Source of the DNA: Planctomycetota bacterium
GTDB lineage: Bacteria; Planctomycetota; UBA8108; JACQVS01
Reading direction: 5' to 3'
DNA: 64,000 bases
Assembly (NCBI GenBank): GCA_028280485.1
Contig: JANQLS010000181.1
Span: 19,543-83,542, forward strand
The position numbers and the translations under genes are program-made. Positions within the stretch are counted from its first letter, which is position 1, and the number at the start of each line of letters is the position of its first letter. This document shows positions 46,999 through 54,394 of this stretch, piece by piece. A model generated the notes under the pieces. The model saw nothing but the letters and a program-made list of their open reading frames with translations, did not search any database and was not told the origin of the DNA.

Positions 46999-47454
46999 TC
47001 AACTCTCCCCACCATCCAAGAACTCATCAATTGCCTCCTCTAATTCATTACGCTGCCGAAAAGGATGAATCGGAGCTTTGAGGAGAGTCTCTTCATTGAA
47101 AGCTTCCCACAAAGTTCCTGAGGGCCATTGTCGAACGATTAAGCAAAGCCCTCGGTACCGGGGATGATGGGAGGGAAACTGATAATCGTAGTCGGGTTGA
47201 ATACGCTTCATATAAGCATGAAGCCAACGCTCCACATCTTTTTTCCCCTCTAAAGATTCACCGGCATGCTCAGCTGCCGATTTTTTAGAAAATAGGTTTG
47301 GAGTTTCTTCTTCAGCAATTTTTTGAATTTCACCCCACAGCTCTCCGAAGTGACGAGGCTGTATTGCTTCACCAGAATTCTTAGAGGTTTCTGATGACTC
47401 CGAACGATCATCTTGACCGAGCTTAAAGAAATCACGCAGGCGTTTGAGCACCAT
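46999..47454 (-). CDS. Small protein of unknown function
   Basis: The 151-aa product follows the glycosylasparaginase gene by six bases on the same strand. It is soluble and charged, with HFGELWGEIQKIAEEETPNLF at about 37-57, VERWLHAYMKRIQPDYDYQF at about 75-95 and a C-terminal RQRNELEEAIDEFLDGGES. No signal peptide or membrane helix is seen and I do not recognise the family. Co-translation with the asparaginase is likely from spacing. Confidence 0.6.
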   Translation of the reverse strand: MVLKRLRDFFKLGQDDRSESSETSKNSGEAIQPRHFGELWGEIQKIAEEETPNLFSKKSAAEHAGESLEGKKDVERWLHAYMKRIQPDYDYQFPSHHPRYRGLCLIVRQWPSGTLWEAFNEETLLKAPIHPFRQRNELEEAIDEFLDGGES

Positions 47455-47460
47455 CGATCT

Positions 47461-48462
47461 TTAGGACTCCAATGAGTAGGTGGGTAACAATAGAGAGAGC
47501 TTCTCTCCTTCGATCGCAACTTGAAAACCGGGGCGAATCGAGGCAGCGCCAACTCCACCCGTTTTAGAAAGTGCGATAAAGGCAACTTGACGTTCTTTAT
47601 TTTTAGGATCGGCTTTGATGATCCGGGCGAGGGCTTCTTCCACCGCCTCTTGAGGTGTTGCCCCTCTTCGCATCGCTTCGACCACCAAGAAACTTCCACA
47701 AACTCGCAAAACCTCTTCCCCGACTCCAGTAGCCGAAGCTCCCCCGACATCACTGTCACAGTAGAGCCCCGCACCAATGATGGGCGAATCCCCCACTCGG
47801 CCAGGAAGTTTCCAAGCTAATCCACTGGTTGAACAACCGGCAGCCATCCGCTGACTCCGGCCTAAAAGTACAACGCCCACAGTGTCATGATCTTTGACCT
47901 TGGGTCCGGTTTTATTTTTCCAATTTTCCCAAGCCTTCTTCGCGTTGGGAGTCAACAAGTTGGCATTTTTGTAACCTTGTTCAAGGGCAAATTTGCGGGC
48001 ACCTTCTCCAACCAGTTGAACATGGGGAGTTTTTTCCATCACCTTTCTCGCAACTGATATCGGTGTGCTGATCCCTTGAATCGATTGCACGCTTCCACAG
48101 CGTAAGCCGGGGCCTCCATCCATGATGGCGGCATCGAGTTCGACGATGCCTTTAGCATTGGGATAACCACCTAATCCGACACTCGTTACTTTCGGGTCGA
48201 CTTCAACGAGGTTGATTCCCTTTTCAACAGCTTCGACAACTCGCCCTCCCACTTGGGCAATTCGGAGTGCAGCTCTGGCTGCAAGCGTCCCGTGGTCCCA
48301 AGTACCTACGGCAAGGGGGCCTTTGTAAGTACCACCTCTAAAAATCTTTTTTGTTTTCTTTTCCGATTTCTCATCCGCACCCAGGCTCGCTGCAGTTAAC
48401 GCGAGACCACTCGAACCGATGAAGGCACGACGGGAAAGGCTTGAAGGTTCATTTGAGCGCAT
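47461..48462 (-). CDS. Glycosylasparaginase (N4-(beta-N-acetylglucosaminyl)-L-asparaginase), Tat-exported
   Basis: The 333-aa product starts with a Tat signal (SLSRRAFIGSSGLALTAASLG, twin Arg at 11-12). The Ntn-hydrolase body has VGLGGYPNAKGIVELDAAIMDG and the autocleavage site HDT194VGVVLLG, where T194 becomes the nucleophile, then MAAGCSTSGLAWKLPGRVGDSPI and GAGLYCDSDVGGASATGVGEE, which shape the substrate pocket. Members cut the bond between GlcNAc and Asn of glycopeptides after export; some act on L-Asn. The export signal agrees with scavenging of glycoproteins. A small unknown gene follows within six bases. Confidence 0.9.
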   Translation of the reverse strand: MRSNEPSSLSRRAFIGSSGLALTAASLGADEKSEKKTKKIFRGGTYKGPLAVGTWDHGTLAARAALRIAQVGGRVVEAVEKGINLVEVDPKVTSVGLGGYPNAKGIVELDAAIMDGGPGLRCGSVQSIQGISTPISVARKVMEKTPHVQLVGEGARKFALEQGYKNANLLTPNAKKAWENWKNKTGPKVKDHDTVGVVLLGRSQRMAAGCSTSGLAWKLPGRVGDSPIIGAGLYCDSDVGGASATGVGEEVLRVCGSFLVVEAMRRGATPQEAVEEALARIIKADPKNKERQVAFIALSKTGGVGAASIRPGFQVAIEGEKLSLLLPTYSLES

Positions 48463-48481
48463 TGTATTTATCCTTTATCGA

Positions 48482-49510
48482 TTACCACGAATCCCAGTAG
48501 TGAAGTTTTTTAGTATAGGCATGAAGGACTCCTTCCCTACCCGAGCCCCCACCGAGCCATCGCTTCAATGAAAACATCCACCGTTTGAACTTTGGCTTCC
48601 ATCCTTTCGGAGCCCAACGTTTCGAGAATACTATTCTACTTCTAGTTTGGTAGTACCGTCGAGCCTCAGGTTTCTCAGAAGTTGAACTCCCCGACCGGTG
48701 ATAGGCTAAATGTTGAGGATGGGGAAAGACTAGAGATTTTCCTCCAGCTTGACGAATCAGCTCTCCAAGCTCAGCATCCTCGTAATAAAGAAAATAGTCT
48801 TCAGAGAGAGGAAAGATTTCCTTAGCTACCGAAACGGGCATGAGAATCGCGCAGCCCGCTAAATATCCCACTTCTTGCGGGCTTGGATGAGTCTTGAGGT
48901 AGGGCGATAGTGGCTCGCCATTGGCCCAGCTCGTTCCATTTCCATCGGGCCAATTGATTTCACTTCCTGCATTCCATACTCTTAAGTCTCGCCCCTGATC
49001 GATTTCCAATTCTTGAAACTCGCCCAGCGTTTCAAATTCTATATCACTCGCCACTTCAACGAGAACGGGTCCTGCGGCAAAAGCTTTGGGATTGCCTTGA
49101 ATTTGATCGACGAGAAATTTTAACATTTCCCCCTCGAGCCAAACGTCAGGATTCATGAAAAAGAAATAATCGACTCGTTGATTTTTAAGTGCGAATTCAA
49201 CGCCGAAGTTTAAACCCGCTGCAAATCCCTTATTCACCTTAGGAACGTGAAGATCAACATTTAATATCGCTGGTTCCTTTTCCAGAGAACGAGAGAAACT
49301 TAAAAGTAGATCTGATGGTTTTTTTGAAGGCCCGTGATAGATGACCTGAAGTTGCAACAAAACTTCACTCGAAGTAGCGAGAGACTTCATACAGGACATC
49401 AATTGCGACTCTTCACCGTAGTGAACGATGATCACACTAATTCGCGGCCTCGAATCCTGAGAACTACCGGAAGAAGGATCAACCATCTTCCACGCTTGAT
49501 CGATTCTCAA
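48482..49510 (-). CDS. Family 2 glycosyltransferase
   Basis: The 342-aa product has a GT-A fold: PRISVIIVHYGEESQLMSCM at the N-terminus, NKGFAAGLNFGVEFAL, the DxD-like FFMNPDVWLEGEM, and YLAGCAILMPVSVAKEIF with YFLYYEDAELGELIRQAGG near the acceptor side. It resembles rhamnosyltransferase-type GT2 enzymes that build O-antigen or other polysaccharide. No membrane helix is seen. It overlaps the double-kinase gene upstream by 11-32 bases depending on the start (MVDPSSG at 49489 is the alternative), so the two are translated together, which suggests a shared lipopolysaccharide-like substrate. Confidence 0.88.
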   Translation of the reverse strand: MRIDQAWKMVDPSSGSSQDSRPRISVIIVHYGEESQLMSCMKSLATSSEVLLQLQVIYHGPSKKPSDLLLSFSRSLEKEPAILNVDLHVPKVNKGFAAGLNFGVEFALKNQRVDYFFFMNPDVWLEGEMLKFLVDQIQGNPKAFAAGPVLVEVASDIEFETLGEFQELEIDQGRDLRVWNAGSEINWPDGNGTSWANGEPLSPYLKTHPSPQEVGYLAGCAILMPVSVAKEIFPLSEDYFLYYEDAELGELIRQAGGKSLVFPHPQHLAYHRSGSSTSEKPEARRYYQTRSRIVFSKRWAPKGWKPKFKRWMFSLKRWLGGGSGREGVLHAYTKKLHYWDSW

Positions 49511-51296
49511 GCTCCGTCATTCGAGTGATCGTCTTTAAAGCTTCATCGAGAAGACTCTCTCTTAAGCTCGCAATCGATTCCTGATTGTAGAATTTCTTAG
49601 AACCTCCGTCATAAGCCCGCAGAGCCCTCATTAAAAGCGAAGTGCTGATGTGTCCCTCAGGCATATTCCCCAATTGGACGAGGTTTCTTTCGATTTGATT
49701 TCGGCCGACACGAATAGGAAAGCTAACATCATCTTGATCCACCCAGCATAAGAGAGGTTGATCGGAATCCTTCGAATACTGAACCAGAAGATTTTGGGGC
49801 GACAGGTCTCGGTGACGAACCCGCTGTGCATGGAGCTGAGAAAGCGCTTGGCCGATGGTACGAACGAGGTTTCGAAGTTGATACGTGCTTAAAGCCTCGG
49901 AAGTCCCTCTTCGCTTCTTCCACAAAAACTGATCTAAAGACTCCCCCTCAAACTCCTTTTGAATCAACCAAGAATGAGTGACGAAAATCCAGTTCCGTTT
50001 TTCGATTAAGGCTTGTCCCAAGGGGGCCGGCAAACCCCGAGTGAGCATGCCGTGAGCCCCGATCCAGGCTTTTTTTAGGGGATGAGTAAAGAACGGCGAT
50101 AGGAGAGATCGTATCCCTGAATATTGTCGATACTTGATTACACACGCGAATTCCAAGCCGGGGATCTGCACCCGAGCGACCCAAGCCTGAGGCTTCGACT
50201 TAATCGTGGATTCTGGAGGATCATCCTTCAAGGCTGAGAGTGCGGCTTGGAGATCAAAATCTCTACGCTTATAAACTTTCCCCAAAGAATTTGATGTTCG
50301 CTCAAAGACACTCGCATTCAAAAGGCAACGCTTGGTTCGACTCCTCATCTTTCGTGCGTCTAAGCGAGCGACACATTGCTTAACTTCAGTTTCTAATTGT
50401 TGAATAGAATCCACTTCATCCTTGGGAAGTTCGTCGACAATTTTTGGCCACGCTTGAGATAAATTTAGCCCGTAGGGTTGAGGATCGACGACAAAGGTTT
50501 GCTCCTCTCTTTTCTTCTCGTCTTCTTTTTTAGGTTCGTCGGGATCCCAACCCGCTTTTAAATAACCTAAAAGAAACCAACGGAACTCTCGATCCTGAAG
50601 ACTGGCTCTCAAAGATTGCCCCACCATCGCGATCCCTTTAATCTTAGCCGCATGGGAAAGGTAGCCTGGAAAGTAACAGGAATGAAAATCGATAAGAAAA
50701 AGCTCATCGCCTTCACCCTCCCGAAGCAAGAAATTTCCCCCGTGTAGATCCGGGTGTCGAACTCCCTTTTCATGAATGCTTCGCACTAATTGCCCACAAG
50801 CGACAAGCCAGGAACGAACTCTAAGTTCATGCTCTTGGAGAAGCATTCCCCTGTCGTAGCAACCTTCGAAGCACTCGGCTAAAACTCGAGTCTGGGGAAT
50901 CTCCTCCATGATCAAAGCCCCCTCGACCGGGACTGATCCTTTTTTTCTCAAGGCGAACGCTAAGGGACGAGGAACGGGATAACCCCAGTTGTAAAATTTT
51001 TCTAAGGCCTTGAATTCACGTTCAGCGTGAGAGGGGAAAAAGCGATGCCTTAAATTGTTGTACCAACCTCGGTGGCGAAACTTTTTGAGCACCCAGGAAA
51101 CCCGGAGGCTATCCCGGTATTCACGCATTTCGTGAAGGAAAACTGTTCGCAGACGATTCTCCTTTAATACCTGGATCTCTTCTCCCTCCTGGAGTTCATC
51201 CCAATGAGCTTTGAGAGCTTCAAAAGGCTTTAACTCAGTTTCGGGCTTAAATCGTTGCGCGAACTTCCAGTTCAACGAGGCCAATTTCCTCTCCAA
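49479..51296 (-). CDS. Double WaaP/Kdo-kinase-like protein (two kinase domains in one chain)
   Basis: The 605-aa product has two lipopolysaccharide-kinase-type domains in tandem. The first (about 45-255) has a Lys pair at 71-72 (VLKKFRHRG), MEEIPQT and catalytic loop H181-P-D-L-H-G-G-N188, with LID203F as metal loop. The second (about 325-590) has VIKYRQ (K388), catalytic loop H495-R-D-L-S-P-Q-N502 and CWVD520. Both loops keep the catalytic Asp and Asn, so both could be active. Single-domain homologues (WaaP, KdkA) phosphorylate heptose or Kdo in the lipid-A core. A two-domain form next to a glycosyltransferase suggests surface glycolipid phosphorylation at two sites; substrate unknown. Confidence 0.83.
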   Translation of the reverse strand: MERKLASLNWKFAQRFKPETELKPFEALKAHWDELQEGEEIQVLKENRLRTVFLHEMREYRDSLRVSWVLKKFRHRGWYNNLRHRFFPSHAEREFKALEKFYNWGYPVPRPLAFALRKKGSVPVEGALIMEEIPQTRVLAECFEGCYDRGMLLQEHELRVRSWLVACGQLVRSIHEKGVRHPDLHGGNFLLREGEGDELFLIDFHSCYFPGYLSHAAKIKGIAMVGQSLRASLQDREFRWFLLGYLKAGWDPDEPKKEDEKKREEQTFVVDPQPYGLNLSQAWPKIVDELPKDEVDSIQQLETEVKQCVARLDARKMRSRTKRCLLNASVFERTSNSLGKVYKRRDFDLQAALSALKDDPPESTIKSKPQAWVARVQIPGLEFACVIKYRQYSGIRSLLSPFFTHPLKKAWIGAHGMLTRGLPAPLGQALIEKRNWIFVTHSWLIQKEFEGESLDQFLWKKRRGTSEALSTYQLRNLVRTIGQALSQLHAQRVRHRDLSPQNLLVQYSKDSDQPLLCWVDQDDVSFPIRVGRNQIERNLVQLGNMPEGHISTSLLMRALRAYDGGSKKFYNQESIASLRESLLDEALKTITRMTELENRSSVEDG

Positions 51297-52194
51297 TTCC
51301 TGCTTTTGAATTCTATTTTTCTCAAATCCACTCTTAGAGGTTTAGATTTTTTGCAGCTCACTAACTAGCCCAGAGCGTGAGCGACGGGATGTGTCATCCT
51401 GAGAAATTCTCCAGAGGTATGCTTATATAGATGGCTAATGAATTTAGGCTCTACCCATAAAACACATTAGTTCTGCCCCATCGCTGACGCTCCGGGCTAG
51501 TTAAGATCAATCCATAGATATTAATTTGGAGGCATTGAATCAATTAAAAGCTCAAGAATTCACAGTCTCTTAAGTTCAGACACGCATTTTTTTCACTATA
51601 ACCGCATTCGTGATTCGATATTAGCCCAAGACCTCAAATTGCCAAAAAATCGACCCTCTTGATTGCAGGAATCGCAAAAAACGCAATTCAAACGGTGTAA
51701 CTGGGTGTATTTGAAACATTCCCTCGGTTGTGAATACACCCACAATATATTTAAACATAATAACTTAAGGAAATTTCCGTCCGATAAAATCAACTTTTCA
51801 TTTAACACGAGAAACATAATTGACAAAAACTCAATTCCTGATATCCTTTAACTCAATAAAGGATTCTGACTAGCCCCCGATCCTTCAACCATCCAATATA
51901 AGTAAAAATAGTTCGGCTCCGTTATCTTTTAGTGACTGAACTCTGTTCAAATTCGCCATTAGATATGCCGATTCTAAAACCAAGGAATTCGTTAGCCCCC
52001 TCGGCTCCCGATTCCCCTTATAATAGATCGCTTCTCTTCCTTTAGCCTCTCATGTCATGACTCGCTCCATCAGAGCTCGCACATGCATTTTTGGCAATTA
52101 AGAGAATCGTTATTAACATTAATTCTGTTACCTAGTAACAACTCCTCAAACCATTTCATCTGGAGGCAGCCCGCTCAGCGAGGCTGTTCGACTC
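51297..52194. promoter_or_regulatory. Divergent intergenic region with MITE copy and inverted repeats
   Basis: About 900 bp between the kinase gene (minus) and the first cyclase-fold gene (plus). It holds the 143-bp element (51362-51504), a 10-bp perfect inverted repeat with 21-base loop (tgggtgtatt 51702-51711 and aatacaccca 51733-51742) and the leader hairpin at 52167-52186. No tRNA or ORF of convincing composition is seen. Confidence 0.5.
51362..51504. repeat. MITE-like element, long form (143 bp)
   Basis: It runs from taactagcccagagcgtgag to gctgacgctccgggctagtt plus aa. Same length as 27541-27683; the arms are less alike (agagcgtgagc against agcgtaagc) but the interior shares gtcatc, gtatgct/gcatgtt and aaaacacattag/aaaacactttag. 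Confidence 0.8.
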
Positions 52195-52197
52195 ATG
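52162..52197 (+). promoter_or_regulatory. Ribosome site plus hairpin that shortens its distance to the start codon
   Basis: GGAGG at 52162-52166 is 28 bases from the ATG at 52195, too far for ordinary use. Directly after it, cagcccgc (52167-52174) pairs with gcg-a-ggctg (52178-52186) around tca. If folded, the gap shrinks to eight bases. Confidence 0.55.
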
Positions 52198-53874
52198 GTT
52201 CCCGAAGAATATTACGAAGACGAATACTACGAAGACGAGTACGACGAAGAGATTGAAGGTGAAGAAGATCATTTTATTCCCGCTTGGCTGCGGGAAACGC
52301 CCTACTGGGCGGTATCTGCCTTACTTCACGTCGTCTTGTTCGCCATCCTGCTCGTGATCTTTACTGATCCTCCATCGATCAAAGAAGACCAAGTGCCGAT
52401 CAACATCAAGCCGATTCCTAAGAAGGAAGACAAGTACGATCCCACCGTCAAGCGGGACATGAAGAAGACCAAGAAGATCCTTCATGAAAAACAAGTCGAT
52501 AAGCCTATCATCGAGCGTCAACTCGAAGAAGTAACTCCTGATATTCCTAAAGGGACTAGCCTCGACAACGTCACGAACGTCGAACTCTTGAGTGATAACC
52601 TCAATGATGCAATCGGTGTCGGTGGTGGTGCTGCTGGTGCTTACGGTGAACGTTGGGGTAAAGGTTCTCTTATCAACGAAGGTGGTGGAGCCGGTACTGA
52701 AGCTGCCGTTCGCGCCGCCTTGGAGTGGCTCCGTCGTCACCAACGCGCCGACGGTGGTTGGAGCGCAGAAAACTTTGCACCCGAATGCGATGGTGTCAAA
52801 GGAGGGAACAAAGACTCCGGACGCTACCCGACTGACAAAGGTTTTAAAAACCACGATGTGGGAGTCACCGGCTTAGCCATCCTCGCCTTCGCTGGCTTCG
52901 GACACACCCACCTCGACGGTAAATATCCTGAGTACGTTGAAGTCCTCAGAAAAGCCGTAAAGTACATGAAGTCGAAGCAGATTAAGTCAGCCGACAAAAC
53001 CTTGAATGGTACATACGGTGACCGTGGCGTCGACGCCGAAGGAAACGAACTCAACGAGCACTGGATCTACGATCACTCGATCGCCACCATGGCCATGGGA
53101 GAACTCCTCGCCATGAGTGATGACAAAATTAACTTAGAAAAATCGGTTACTGACGCCGTTAAACTTTGCCTTCTCGCTCAAAACACCGGCTACGGCTGGA
53201 AGTACGCAGTCAAAGAAGGAAAGAACGATACCTCAGTGACCGGTTGGATGGTCCTGGCTCTCAAAACAGCCAAGAACGCTGGTTTGAAAATCCCTCGAGC
53301 TCATTATAAGAAAGCCTTCGATGGCGCCTTGAAATGGTTCGACCGAGCCACGTCGGTGGCCTCAGGAAAAACCGGTTACGAAGTACCTGGTGATGAGGGA
53401 TCACGATTGGCGGGTTACTATCCCGACGATCCATACCCTTACTCAAAAGATCTCTCCTGCATGACCGCAGTGGCTGTTCTTTGCCGCTTGTTCTCCGGTG
53501 AAAGCCGTACCGACCCTGTCATCAAAAGAGGTGTCGACATCCTGATGGCTCACAAGCCTCAATGGCGTGAACAAGATGGCAAGAAGCTCTCTACGATCAA
53601 TATCTACTACTGGTACTACGCCTCTTACGCCATGTTCCAATTTGGAGGTAAGATGTGGGAAGACTGGAACAAAGATATGATCGAGGCTTTAGTTTCAACT
53701 CAGCGCCAAGAATTCGATCCCGAAACCAAAGAACCTCACTGTGTTGACGGTTCGTGGGATCCCATCGGGGAATGGGGAATCGCAGGTGGCCGTGTTTACT
53801 CAACCGCCATCGGTGCTATGACCCTCGAAGTTTACTATCGCTTCACCCGTGCGAACGAAGGAATCGGTAACTGA
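52195..53874 (+). CDS. TonB-like anchored protein with squalene-cyclase/prenyltransferase-fold domain, paralogue 1
   Basis: The 559-aa product opens with an acidic Tyr/Glu/Asp repeat (VPEEYYEDEYYEDEYDEE), then one transmembrane helix (YWAVSALLHVVLFAILLVIF, about 39-58), a charged Lys/Pro-rich periplasmic linker (about 62-135, TonB-like), a Gly-rich hinge (GVGGGAAGAYGERWGKGS) and an alpha/alpha-toroid domain (about 165-550) with squalene-cyclase-type repeats: LEWLRRHQRADGGWSAE, LLAQNTGYGWKYA and VDGSWDPIGEWGIAGGRVYSTA. The DxDD acid of true cyclases is not seen, so a terpene cyclisation role is unlikely; such fold members also bind proteins. Codons are strongly biased to GGT/CGT, as in highly expressed genes. 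A terminator follows at 53925-54008. Confidence 0.82.
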   Translation: MVPEEYYEDEYYEDEYDEEIEGEEDHFIPAWLRETPYWAVSALLHVVLFAILLVIFTDPPSIKEDQVPINIKPIPKKEDKYDPTVKRDMKKTKKILHEKQVDKPIIERQLEEVTPDIPKGTSLDNVTNVELLSDNLNDAIGVGGGAAGAYGERWGKGSLINEGGGAGTEAAVRAALEWLRRHQRADGGWSAENFAPECDGVKGGNKDSGRYPTDKGFKNHDVGVTGLAILAFAGFGHTHLDGKYPEYVEVLRKAVKYMKSKQIKSADKTLNGTYGDRGVDAEGNELNEHWIYDHSIATMAMGELLAMSDDKINLEKSVTDAVKLCLLAQNTGYGWKYAVKEGKNDTSVTGWMVLALKTAKNAGLKIPRAHYKKAFDGALKWFDRATSVASGKTGYEVPGDEGSRLAGYYPDDPYPYSKDLSCMTAVAVLCRLFSGESRTDPVIKRGVDILMAHKPQWREQDGKKLSTINIYYWYYASYAMFQFGGKMWEDWNKDMIEALVSTQRQEFDPETKEPHCVDGSWDPIGEWGIAGGRVYSTAIGAMTLEVYYRFTRANEGIGN

Positions 53875-53924
53875 TCCTAAGTTCGACTAAAAACTAGCTA
53901 TTACTATTATGGCTTAATGGTGAG

Positions 53925-54008
53925 AGAGCCAGAGATAGATTCGAAGTAGTTTTTGTTTTATCAACAGGAACTAGTTAACTAAGAATGTAACTCTGGCTCT
54001 TTTTTTGT
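53925..54008 (+). terminator. Large-loop terminator of cyclase-fold paralogue 1
   Basis: agagccagag at 53925-53934 pairs perfectly with ctctggctct at 53991-54000, followed at once by a T-run. The loop is about 56 bases and contains ctagttaa, perhaps remains of a repeat that inserted between the stem halves. Confidence 0.65.
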
Positions 54009-54080
54009 CTTTACTTCTAATTTGCTTTCACCCGTAGCCGAACTTGTCAAAGTTTGGCTCTCCACCATCTCGCGTTTCAC

Positions 54081-54113
54081 CCTGCCGGCCAAATTCTTAC
54101 GAATTCGGCTACG
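54081..54113. repeat. Small palindrome, 'aattcTNRCgaattt' type
   Basis: gccaaattcttacgaattcg followed by gctacg; stem around ttac. Related to 35071-35100. Confidence 0.6.
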
Positions 54114-54194
54114 ACCCTCCAGCGCACTCAGAATTCTTTTCTTTCGCTTAAAACCGCGCCCAAGGTCTGTCGAGTTGGAATTGGATTCCTTTGG

Positions 54195-54217
54195 CCTGGG
54201 ACAAGCCCAGGCGCTAC
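54195..54217. repeat. Small palindrome, cctgggacaagcccagg
   Basis: Six-base arms around acaag, then cgctac. It is the inverse of 38641-38661, showing that both orientations occur. Confidence 0.7.
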
Positions 54218-54394
54218 AAGTGACTTTAACTCGCTTAAAAGCAATTTATCCCTATCTAACTCAACAGACCACTCAGAATCCTTCTTACTCAACCAGCGCA
54301 GTGGGAGTTCTCTATCCTTCCTTAAGAGAACTCTCAGGTTCAATTTAAAGTAGCTTTGTCTACACCGGCCTCTCCACATCCCGAGGAGTACGCT

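Larger units (their letters stand above)
53875..54394. other. Spacer between cyclase-fold paralogues
   Basis: It holds the paralogue 1 terminator, a small palindrome at 54081-54113 and a second at 54195-54217, both seen elsewhere in the window. Open frames here (54022-54353) run through these repeats and are not called. Confidence 0.6.

Noticed and set aside
54022..54353. Overlapping frames in the spacer of the cyclase-fold pair
   Set aside because: They read through two small palindromes, and the proteins in the two frames are both of random composition.
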